Shown here: piece by piece, positions 26,408 to 39,000 of the stretch
How the letters are laid out: each line of letters opens with the position of its first letter
Numbering within the stretch: position 1 is the stretch's first letter
Assembly: GCA_949318235.1 (NCBI GenBank)
Contig: OX439134.1
Location: 29,334,459-29,398,458, forward strand
Source: Ecdyonurus torrentis
Taxonomy: Eukaryota; Arthropoda; Insecta; Ephemeroptera; Heptageniidae
Length of the DNA stretch: 64,000 nt
Direction: 5' to 3'
Position numbers and translations under genes: made by a program
The notes under the pieces: generated by a model
Told to the model about the DNA's origin: nothing
Database searches by the model: none
Seen by the model: the letters and a program-made list of their open reading frames with translations, nothing else

Positions 26408-27041
26408 GCTTTTTTTTTTTTCTTTCTTTCTTTTTTTTTTTCTAACGACACATTGTAATATAATAAAAACGCGTGTATAGCACTTCACTTGTAAAGAAAA
26501 TCTGATGTAGTAAAATCTAAAATAGAACTATCTCTCATCCCTTCTACTTCTTTTTTTTCTTTAATGTTTATGTATATAATTAATCAAAAGAGTGGGTAAA
26601 GTGTGTGAAACGTTTTGTTTGTCTTAAAAATGATATAAGGTTGTTATTCTTATGACATATAATAATATATTAAACCTTATGTCTTTTGTTAAACACTTTT
26701 TTTTTCTCATTCGGGGTGATAAAAACTTATAAAACGTAATTTAAGGGGATTGGTTAGAGATTTAATATCTCAATATTTAAACCGCATTTTGTAATAAATT
26801 TTTATATTATTTTAAAGCTTTTTTTGTCAGCTACCTAGGATTAAAATTTCAGAGTAGTTTACCATTGAAAAAAGATTGAAAAACAATAATTGTTGACATT
26901 AATATTTACCCAAATGGATCTTCCGTAATTCAAAATTTTAATACTCCATACTTTTTAGATATATTTGGGGTTTTACACCTATATGTACCATTGTTAAAAA
27001 AAAAATAGGTAAAGTTGACACTTTTCTGATCCGCTGATTAA
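26408..27041. other. Spacer upstream of GPCR-2
   Basis: AT-rich DNA with CT/T-rich tracts near 26410-26440. No gene or clear repeat seen. Confidence 0.5.
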
Positions 27042-27380
27042 AATGACTAAAAATATTTAGGATGTAATTTTATTGCGTATTCTAAAAGAAGACGTTGTCC
27101 TGAATAGACAGGTATATAAATTTCTAATTTTTTAGCTCATTAAGTATATTAATTAAGGTTTGAAATTTAAAAAATGACGCCACGAGCGGTAATTTTTCTT
27201 CCTATGCCCACGCTGCCCATGACGTTATTTTATGATTTGTTAAAAATTAATTAAAATACTTAATGAACTCAAAAATTAGAAATTCACATACCAATCGATT
27301 CATAAAACAATGCCTTCTTTTAGAATACTATATAACATAAAATTACCCCCTCAAAAAAAATAATAATAAAAATCCTTATT
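27042..27380. mobile_element. MITE-5 copy d
   Basis: Full palindrome with decayed central sites (TGACGCCA, TGACGTTA) upstream of GPCR-2. Confidence 0.68.
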
Positions 27381-27892
27381 ACCAACTCCAACCCTTAAAC
27401 TATAATTAATACTAATTTTTGTCATTGTTTCTACGACGTAATGCAATATTTAATTAACTACAATATGGTAATATTGTAGTGATTATAAGAGATTGAGGAT
27501 GTACACATAATATCAGCTTTTATTCACTGATAGTGTTAATATTTTGATAACGATTTGTTTTATTAATATATTTTTTGTTCTATTTAGAAAGATAACAATA
27601 TATAAACATTTTTGCAACGTCATATATGGGAAATACGTGTGTAAGAAAATATTGAGGTATTTTAGGGGGCAAAATTGCTAGTTTTTTTTTTCTATAAAAT
27701 ATGGGCCTCTAGTTTGTACGTTTTAATATTTTTGATGCATAATAAAATTAACCGCATTCAATCTACAGTTATAAAATACTTCACGCAATCCAATGATCTA
27801 GCTGTTTAAATATTTAAAATGCAGATAAATCTGATTTTTGACGTAATATACGTATAGATACTATAGTCGGGTAACACTATACACAATATAAT

Positions 27893-28187
27893 TAGGGTGG
27901 TTTCATTCATATTAAAGTCGACGCCATAAGTGAGTGCTAAATATTATGGGACATAGGAAATAGACTCATTTTGCCAGTTGTAAAAATACTTCGCAATATT
28001 TTTGAGAGCATTGATACTGAATTAGTTTTTCAAGTATGCAAGAAAAATAATAATAACAAAAAAATAGCTATTTTTCTGAAGAAAATATCCAAAAACTACG
28101 TTTGTCCTATGCTGAGCAATGTTATACATTGCTTAAAAAGAAGAGCATCAAAAAGCATTCAGAATGACGTCATACGCATACACCCTA
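27893..28187 (+). mobile_element. MITE-6 copy b
   Basis: TAGGGTGGTTTCATTCAT start and TGACGTCA..ACACCCTAT end. A 120-aa ORF across it is spurious. It lies between GPCR-2 and gene C. Confidence 0.72.
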
Positions 28188-28677
28188 TACCCTGCGCCAA
28201 AATAATAAGATTAGAGATTTTTACAACCCCCTTTTCTCAAACAATTTTCCCCAGACAGACAACAAAATTTTACATATTGGTAATTATAATCAATGTAATA
28301 TTGAAGTTAATACATGATAAAAATTATTCCTAGAACTTTATTAGAATCTGAGAAAAGGGCGTGCTTCTTGATTTGACAGTGGTATATAAAATTTTGAGGG
28401 GTGACAATGCAAAGTTGTCAAAATTTACTCCCATTAGCGTTATGTTAATTTCAATTTATTCTCCTTTGTGTGGTATTCATGGGTCGTGAATATTTTTTTA
28501 TCATAGGTATATAGTTATTACCATTTAAATTATATTAAAAAATAATTAGGGGCTTAATTTTTTTTTTTTTCTATATACGAGCCTTCTATATAACTACACA
28601 AAACCATTAAAAAGAACTCTATAGTGACATTGTTAGAAAAAATAATAATACGAAAACATAAGTCAAAGACGATTCTT

Positions 28678-28683
28678 TTTATT
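28678..28683 (-). terminator. AATAAA polyadenylation signal of gene C
   Basis: AATAAA on the minus strand about 32 nt beyond the stop codon of the protease homolog C. Confidence 0.45.
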
Positions 28684-28714
28684 CATACATTATATATAAA
28701 TAATAATCCAGTCT

Positions 28715-31700
28715 TTAAGGTCGAATGGTGACCTCAGTATGTTGTTCTAGCCAGTCCAGGTAACATGTGACACGTGTGTACACGTGGGGGAAGTGGGTGG
28801 CACATCCCCCCGAAGCTACAAAACTTGCTATTCCAATCTGCGTATGAATCATGTCCGTCTCTGATACCGACATTGCACCGCCGAGGTCTCCCTGTAACGT
28901 AAAAAAAAATAAATTAAGTATTTTATGTTGTATTGAATAATTGCTATATTGTAGAGCACAAATGTTCCTATTTTGTAATTACATAAAGTAAATGCTGTCG
29001 AACATATTAACTATTATCTTAGGTATATAGTACAATCACTAATCAGTCTAATCACTATTAATACAGAATAAATTAGGTTGTGTAATGCAAAAATGTTGCT
29101 GCATTGAGCTATATAGCGCTAGCATAGTTATTACTTATTACGTATTTATTTTTGTGCATTAACGGAAAGTTTAAATTCCGTAATTTATGCTGTTTTTATG
29201 TCATTATAGCATAATTGATTCTAAATTGGAACATCATAAATAATTATGCTGTAAAACATAATATTTGTGCTTTAAAACATATTATTATTCAGCATATTAT
29301 ATAAACGCAAAAATAATAATAATAATAATAATATTTAAAATGCAATAGGTAGAAATATAAGCTAGAACCCAGGTATTATTATACTACAATAATACCTAAT
29401 GCAGGTGCACTCTGCAACAATAAAGTTGTGACTCACTTAGATTAAGTAGTATTGTAGTTTTATAACTACCTGTCCCAAATTCAAGTGTACCTATTGCAAA
29501 ATACAGGATTCATGTACCTGCCATTAGTAGCAATTTTTTTTCCGTGTAGGAATCGTATAATATACTTACAGGGCAAACTCCGATAAGTCCAATTCCAGAC
29601 GAGGTACAAATATGGCAATCCGTAATGACGAAGCCAAATTCACCGTAACACTCTCGATTATCAATCACATTGGCAGTGGTATATTTCAATACATCGCTCA
29701 GTTCGGGACTGTCTGTGAATATAACGATAATTTTGTATTCCTATATAACACTATACTAATCAATCTGTTGAGAAAAAAAAACTAATTTAATAGAAGACGT
29801 TGCAAAAATAGGTTGAGTGAGAAAGTAAACAATCTCACAGCCCAACAATACTAACAAAGTGCTAGCAGACGACTTAGTGTTCCTGTCTACATTTAACATG
29901 CTATCTTATGGGGCAATGCAGCAGCTATAACTTGAGTTAGAATTATTTTTCAGAGCTGAAATTTTTACTGTAGCTTACTGAGCATCAAAGATTTTGTTTT
30001 CCTGGATTTGAAGTCAATTAGGTGAAAAAATAATTTTTAACCAAATCACTTGAAATCCAGGAAAACAAAAGCTTGTAGGCTCAGTAAGCTACAGTAAAAA
30101 TTTCAGCTCTGAAAAATAATTCTAACTTGAGTTATAGCTGCTTCATTGCCCCATAAGAAAGCATGTTAAATGTAGACAGGAACACAAAGTCGTCTGCTAG
30201 CACTTTGTTAGTATTGTTGAGCTGTCAGTTTGTTTATTTTCTCATTAAACCTACTTTTGCAACGTCTTCTCTATTGCATTTAAAAGAAAACTTCAAGTTT
30301 TTCTATAAGCCAGTATTACTCAGTTGATGAATTTAGGCACATTTTAAATAAAAATTGGCATATGAATTATTGTAATGTTATCAATGGCTGTCGTATGTAT
30401 GTGCATGTAAATATTTTATTGACAATCATTTCTGCATTGTCTCATATCTTGAGACAATAACCTATAATACATTTTAATTGTGGGATGAAAGAAATTAATT
30501 AAGAAATTTTTATTTTTTATAGATTAATATATGTTTACGTATACGAAGAATGCATACATTTCTATAAATTGAGAATTAAATTATATGATTTTTGTGCATT
30601 TTTTCAACTGCATTTCAATTTTTTTCTTTCAAATTACATAATTTAGCTAAGAAAATTACATGTAATTAGCATTTTATGTGAAAGAAAATATATTGGAATG
30701 ATGATTTATACTTACCCATTGATGTATAACCCCATCCTGATACTCGAGCTGCTTTGCCGAAAAATGTTTCTGATTCTTGGGTACGTGAAGGTAGTCGAAT
30801 TGATCCGATGTCTGCATGAAAATATAATATGGTATACTATAGACTCAATTGTTGGCATGCTAATAATCAGGCGATCGCCTTCTCCAGAATGTTCAAAATA
30901 CATGACAGATATTACCACCCACCACCACCCACCGACCCCTGAGATTAATATTTCAGTATATTATAGGAAATCGTCACCTCCCAAATTTTGGGCTGGATCC
31001 GGCACTGATGCTAATGACTTTGTAAGGGTTATTTATATGGAAAAGGTCGCTTCTTAATTGTTGTCACTTTGAGAAATATTGACTTAAGAATATTTTTGAT
31101 GCCACTATTGATTCCAATCCTATACCCTGGGGCCTGGGTATCCAAAATTTAAAGTTTTAAGTCTCTAGCTTAATTGCTTGAGGAGATATGATTTTTTATA
31201 ATTTTTCATTAACCCATCTGCCAACAATTGAGACCTGCCAACAACTGAGTCTTGACCATGTTAATAGTTAATAATATGCAAATTTTGTATAAATATTGAT
31301 TTTTTAATTAATAAAAAAAATATTAATTAATATCATAATGAATAAAATTTTGAAGAGTGAGAGAGAAAAATTACTGTTGCATAACCGTAACATTTCATTT
31401 AAAAAGTTGTACTTAAAACATTCGATACACGGAAAAAAATTAATACTAACAAATAACAATGTAATAGGTAGACATATAAGCTAGAACACACAGGTATTAT
31501 TATACTACAATAATATCTAATGCAGGTGCACTGTGCAACAATAAAGGTGTGACTCAATTAGATTAAGAGGTATTGTAGTTTTATAACTACCTGTTCCAAA
31601 TTCAAGTGTACCTATTGCAAAATACAGGTTCATGTACCTGCAATTAGTAGTAATTTTTTTCCGTGTAAACAGTATAGTTTTCTTCATGATTTCCTAATTT

Positions 31701-32983
31701 TTATGTTTATTAAGAAAGATCACGTTATCAACGAGTTGAGCTGACTTTTGCTTCAGATACTACAAGATATCAACGGTAGCGTGGCCGAGCGGTCTAAGGC
31801 GCTGGTTTAAGGCACCAGTCTCTTCGGAGGCGTGGGTTCGAATCCCACCGCTGCCATATTTTTAATTTTTGTAATAAAATAGATTAACTTTAAATCAATA
31901 CATTACTATTATACTATAATTCAAATTTGAAAATTATTTCTCCAAAAACTTAATAGATAAAGATAAAATGATCATTCATATTTAGCTAGTTGATTAACAA
32001 CAATAAAAAAAAGAGTTTGTTACGCTGAGCAAATGTGTTATAAACTTGAATAATATATATGTTGGCAACCATTGCCGAATTCGCTCATTGGCCGAAATAA
32101 GTGACCACGTCGCGGCGTGGCAATGCATTTTTGCCAAGATCCGAAATGCATCGTAATTTTGACCACGTTGCGGAGTGGTTTTTAACAAATGCCAAATTTT
32201 TGGCAAATACATTTTAGCCAGTTCGTGGAGTGGTTTTTGATAATTGCCACGCTGCAGCGTGGTCAAAATGTTTAATACGCAGGTTACGATATTCGGTATA
32301 AGTATGAATATTATCATATATTTTTTTTATTATTATAACACATCATTTTATATTATGGTTTTCAGTTAATTAAAATATTTATAAATTTATAAAAATGATT
32401 TCTTATTAAATTTGACAAAAAAATTTGTTTATGGTCAACATTACGATGCACAAGTGCTGAATTTCGGATCTTGGCAAAAATGCATTGCCACGCTGCGACG
32501 TGGTCGCCTATTTCGGCCAATGAGCGAATTCGGCAATGGTTGCCAACATATATATTATGTTTTCAGTAATAATAAAATAATTTGCCTCGATCTGTCATTA
32601 TTACAACTATAAAAAGCTACAACACCACACATTTTGTAATTGACAACTTGCAATATAATATTTTTCATTGTTACACAAATCTGCTGATTAAATTCACTGT
32701 TACAAATAATAAAAAATATTTAATTAAGTATTAACAACCTAATGAGGGCGAAAAAAAAAGAGGATCGAGGAGGTAATTTTGTTTCATATTCTAAAAGAGG
32801 ATATTGTCCTGAATTCTATACGAAAAAGTTACATAAATAGGAAAAGGTTACCAACCTGTGACGTCATTTTGCGACTTTCAAAAATTAATTAAAAATACTT
32901 GATGAACTAATAAATTAGATATTTAAATATCTATCAATTCAAGACGATGTCCTCTTTTAGAATATACAATAAAATTACCCTCT

Positions 32984-33039
<56 letters not shown>

Positions 33040-36000
33040 CCTCATAAATACTAATTTCTCATGCAAGTTGTCCATTGTATAAGAGTTGAAAAAAAAAAGA
33101 AGTTATTCCTACTGGTTCCTGAGATGGGCTGAGGTAAAAAGACAAGTGCGATGTCATTATTCAACGTGACTTCATTGAAATTCTCGTGCACCAGGAACTG
33201 TGACGTTGTCACGATGACGCGACCTTCCTCACTTAAATCTGTCAGATTGAGAGCACCGGCGTGAACCTCAAGAGATGTGGAACTGTAAATAATAATAATA
33301 ATAAAAATAGTACGTATAGAAAAAATAAATTAAGTAATATTATGCTATATTGAATAAATTGTATAGGGGTTGCATTCATGTTAAAGTCGGCGCCATACGT
33401 GAGTACTAAATAACATGGGCCACTATAGGAAAGTGACCCATTTTGACAGTTTAAAAATACTTCGCAATATTTTTGAGAGCATTGATGCTGTTAACAGGTT
33501 GAATTAGTTTTTCAAGTATGCATGGAAATTAAAAATAACCAAAAAAACAGCTAATTTCCTAAAGAAAATTGCCTGAAACAAAGTTTGTCCTATGCTGAGC
33601 AAAGTTATTCATTGATTAAGAAGAGCATCGAAAAGCATTCAGAATGACGTCATGCGCACACACCCGTATGGTGATATTTTGTAATAACATATAAGTAACA
33701 TCTTAGCTAATAAGCTATGTACATACATAATCACTTTAATTAATAACATCATAAATTGTGAATTGTGATGCTATAAATCAATTTTGCTACATTAAGCTAG
33801 AACATAATTATTATGCAGTCATTATTAGTAGAATTTGTGACATTTTCATTTCTTTCCATGCGGCTCTGCGTATATAGCACATTATAAGACAAATGACATA
33901 CCCGTGCACACAGTGCGCTGCAGTGAGAACGGCTTGATCTGTGATTAGTGAAGCTCCACAGAAGTTGGTACCATCAACGTAAATCCCAATCTGATGAGGA
34001 AGTTGACCCTCGCGAGCAGTAACACCACCCAATATTTTGTCACTCAATTTTACAAGTTTATGACCTATATACATATTATAGGATATTATAAATAATCTCT
34101 CTCTTTAAAAAGTGCATTTCTAAAGCTTATACAATGCAATTTACGATTAAATTATTTATAATTTTTATTACAGAATTTATTTTGGAATTTTTTTTAATTG
34201 TTTAATATTCTTCTATTAAGTCGTTTTTATTTTTTTTAAATTTCATTCTTGCAATGCATTTTTTATACAATGTGCCTTTTTTTTACTTTTTATTTTTTTT
34301 TGGGAATGTAAATAAAATTGGTATTAGGTGTTTTCACACACTCTTGACTTTTGCATAACGAATAGTGCAAAAAAAAAACTCTTGTATTTATAAATTCTAT
34401 TTAAATACATTGACTGATATTTTTTTTTTTTTTTTTTTTTTTTGCATGCACAATCTAGAATATGCAAAAACAACTTTGAGATAGTTATTTTTATTATGCG
34501 TGTTCTTTTTTATTATTATTTCTATATTATTATTATATTAAGTCTATTTCTTGATTTATTATTATCATCATCATTTTCATGATTATATTTGAATTTTAAA
34601 ATTAAAAAACTCGTTACTGTTTAGAAATTATTATAGACCAATTATATGGATTGTATTTTTTTTTTTAAATACTAACGTTGTACAGGTGGCAGAGATCTAA
34701 TGAGAGGCTTTATTTTGGACCAATCCACTGCCTGCGATGTTTTAAAACAGAATAAAAACAGAATTAATTATTCAGGAAGTGACATACTGAATGCTTCGTT
34801 AGAGTTATATAATATTTATACAGTTTATTAATTATCATTATTAATTACTTTTTTACTATACAGTATTTGATAGACCTATTGTAACAAATTAATAGTTATG
34901 TCTATGTTTATTTATTTTTTCTAAATCAATTCAGCTATATTCAACTCAAAAAACCTGAGTTACCTGCCGTTCGACCTTTTACGGTATCGCCCAGCTGCCC
35001 CTCTTCTCCTCAAATGTGACAATGGGCGATACTGTAGCCTGCGCCATAGTGAATGTTGTTTTCCGAACCCCGAACCCCGCTACTGAGTTACCTTCTTCTC
35101 GCTCTCCGGCGCTCCGCCGCTGTAACCTGCTCTGCCGCCGGACTCGTCCTCGTCGCTCTCGGCCGTCGCTGAATATTCACGCAAAGCGTACAGCTTTGGT
35201 GGATGTATTAATGAATAATTCTGTGATAACTTATTGATAATCTATACTAAAAGATTATCAATTATAACTGTTATTGATAATGTTTATTAGTAATATAATG
35301 TTATTAATTCTTCTGCATTTCTTATATGATATTGGAGAACTTTTCAAATCAAAAACTCACATAAGTAACACTATATTTTATTATAAAATTATGAATGTGG
35401 ATTATAAGTGATAAAATTAGCGCTATATGCCGAACAATGCATAGAGCGGCGTTATAGCTTGAGGCGCCAGCGCGACACCTCAAGCTCCACACTCAGACTA
35501 TCTTTCTTCCCGTCGCCTCGCACGCAACACACGCAATTATGCTATACTGCACTTTTTATGCAGTTATATTATAAAGAAGTACATCTTGTACTATATGAAC
35601 GCGAATATGTAAAGAGGACTAAATATCAATAATAAAACATTACATTATTTTATTATTAATATTGATATTTAGGACGCGCGGGTTACATCACCCCCCTTCT
35701 CGGAAAATTCTTGCCCCCAAGAATGATTACTAAGCAGGCGAGTTATTATGCATCTGTGCAATATAAAATGTGGTGTTGTGTTGCGTGGAAGCGAAGAAAA
35801 GCAAAGTCTGACATGACATAATACATACATTTTAAAAATATATGAGAATTTACTCGTAAGCAAAATTATAGGAAAGTTACATCCGTTTATGTAGCTTATT
35901 TAGCATATGACAATTTACTGAGAATTTTTTCTTTTCTTACTTTTTATAATGTAGAACTTTTTATACATGAGAAATTCAGTAAATGAAATTAAAACGAATT

Positions 36001-39000
36001 TTATAATTATTGCTATTTTTAGGTAAAATTATTATTCAAAATTAATATTGTTATGAATTATTTTTAAATCATATTCATTGAATATTATTATTGATATAAC
36101 ATAACAGAATGAAATTTTTGTTATATAAGTAATACAAAATATTGTATATTACGCATTTTTTCTATATTATTTCTTTTTATTACGTTTATTTTTACTTTTA
36201 AAATTACGGTAAAATATAGATATATGAATTATATTTAAAAATTACGATTTGCATTAAAATGTTTTATAGTTAAATACAAAAATAGATTTAAAAATAGGTT
36301 TTTAACATTATAATATTATAAGTTTTTTTTTTTTTTTTTTTTTTTTTTCTATATACTTAGAAATTTGTTATTTTTAATGGTTTTATTAATTTTTAGCAAA
36401 TTGCAAGATAAACTAGAATATTGAATGAATATTATATATTTATTATAAGATTTAAAACTTTTTTTTTTTTTTTTTTTTTTTATTGTTTTATTATTATTAT
36501 TATTATTGATATTATTGATTAGCAATAATGCAATAATATGCTTGGCATGATAATTTTCATTCAGTATTTCAACATATGACATAATTTTAAATTGAATTTT
36601 ATTTAGAGAATAAAATGAGTTGTATATAAGACAATAAAGTATTGCCCTTATATGGTTTATGTGTTAATTTTTTCATAAATGTTTATGATTTTACATTAAG
36701 TAATATTACATAAATAGAAATTATTGTAAATTTTTCGTTTAATAATTGATATTTCATGCAAATTAAACTTTACTTCGTGCATTTTTTTTTATTGCAATTA
36801 TTATTTAGATTTAAATAGTTAATTATTTTTTACATTCAATTTTTTGCATATATCTTGATGTTATAAGAAAATTATGTATATTTTTTTATGAGATTTAAAA
36901 CTATTATTATTAAAGTAATTATTTTTATTCGATATTATTATTTTACTGAATCGTAATTTTTTAGTTAATATTATATATATTTTTTTAAGCATATGAAATT
37001 GAAGCAACATAAAATATTTTTTATTTAAACATTAGTTTTAAAATTATTATTAATTATAGATAAACTTAAACCTTTTTTTTTTTTTTTTTACTATAATATT
37101 ATTGTAAATATTATTTTTACACTTTGCATTTTTTCAGTGTAAAATTTTTTTTTTTTTTTTTTTACGTGTAATTAAATTATTGCAGTTTTTAGTTAAAATA
37201 TGATATTTAAAATATGGTATTTAAAAATACAAGTTATTTTGATAGATTATTTATACTAACTTTTACTTATTGAAACTTTAAATATTACTTTTTTTTTTTT
37301 TTATAGTTTTAACGCAAATTAAATGTTTAATTTTAAATTCAAGTATTGTGTTAATGTTTTATATAATTTTTAGTTTTTATATATAGTTTATATGATGATA
37401 ATTATTACTATTTTTTATTTTGATATTTATAATTTGTAAGTAATTATACTTTTTACGGTATATAATATTTTTTAATATTTTATTTCTAACTGATGATTTA
37501 GTTAATATTTTAGTTATCTTTTGCAATAAAAGTTATTTTCTATAGAAAAATGATAACTTTTAGTTTGAAATTATATAATTAATTGTGTTTTGATTTTCAA
37601 GTCTGTAAATCACGAAATTACATGAATTTACTATAGAAACCTTGCACTGTCCTTCCTCGTGTGGCTCTCACACCGGGTCTTAGGGGTAGTTCTTCCTCAC
37701 TCACAACACTGTTATTGTCATTTTCCTCGTGCTCGGACTCATCCGAACGTGGGGTGTCACGTGTCACTCGTTGACGTGGGGTATCTTGCTTGCTTGTCGA
37801 GGGTTGTGGGTTGTTTCTTGTATCATCGTGCGGTTCATCTGATGCTGGAACCTGTGAACAAGAGACAGACACGGCAGTAGTGGCTCTTTTTTTAAACAAC
37901 TTCAACCTATTATTATGCACGACTACTAATCTATTTGGCAACTGTATTTCTGAGTTTACAGGCGACAAAATTCTTGTTATAGGAAATGGTCCTTTGAATT
38001 TAGCAGCGAGTTTTGGAGATTCTCCTTTCTTCACTGAGTCGTCGTGCAGCCATACCATGTCATCAACTTTAAAAGTTACCTCTCTACTTTTTTTATTATG
38101 AGCTTTAGCATATTTCAGGAAAGATTTGTGATTATTTTCATAAACTTCTTGACATATTAATTTTAGTTTTTCAGCTAGATTTTGAACATCTTCATTGTTA
38201 ATTTCAGGCAGTTCATCTTGAATTAAGCTAAATGGAGTACGCATTTTCTTACCATAGACAACTTCATATGGGGAATATTTGTTTAAACTATGATGCGGTT
38301 TTGTATTATGTACACAAACAACATATTGCAAAAATTCAGGCCACTTCTTTTGATGTTTATTTACATAATGTGATAGCATTTTTTTAATGTCTTTATGCAC
38401 AACTTCCGTTTTTCCATTAGAAGCTGGGTGTTTAGGGGTGGTTCTGAGTTTTGTAATATCAAGTAATTTACACATTTCAGAGAATAATTCACTTTCAAAC
38501 TGTCTGCCTAAGTCTGAATAAAGATATTTAGGACAATTATATACAAGAGCAAAATGTTTCACGAAATTACGTGCTACAGTTTGTGCAGTTTGGTCTGGCA
38601 TGGGTATCATGACAAGAAAACGACTGAAAAAATCAACAATTGTTAGAATATATTGAAATTCACTAGTAGCTGGTAGTTGAGTAATATCGATACCTACAAA
38701 TTCAAATGCTTCACAAGGTTGTGGCATTTCTATGAGTTTCATTTTTGTTTTGTCAGTTTCACGACGTGCTGCGCATGATGGACATGTCATACAATAAAAA
38801 TCTACGTCTCTTCTTCTATTGGGCCAATAATATTGAGATGCTATTTTCTTGTGTGTAACTTGTTTACCACAGTGTGCAGATAAAATTGAGTCATGTTCTT
38901 GCTGTAATACTATGTTACGCAATGATTTTGGAAGTACAGCTCTGGGACCATTACCTGACTGGTAAAATAATATGCCATCATGTTTGAAAAAATTTGGTTT

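Noticed and set aside
26408..26488. Upstream ATG at 26488 as the GPCR-2 start
   Set aside because: It would add a lysine-rich leader from an A/G tract that the paralog lacks; kept only as an alternative.
28715..28891. Gene C as a pseudogene
   Set aside because: All seven exons keep frame and splice sites; only the catalytic Ser is changed.
30698..31057. 119-aa plus-strand ORF
   Set aside because: It is antisense to exon 5 of gene C and the adjoining intron.
35016..35632. Plus-strand ORFs in the LTRs, repeated at 43173-43756
   Set aside because: They lie in the LTRs, antisense to gag and pol, and are identical only because the LTRs are.
35701..37617. An env gene in the retrotransposon
   Set aside because: No ORF of useful length, signal peptide or membrane segment is present.
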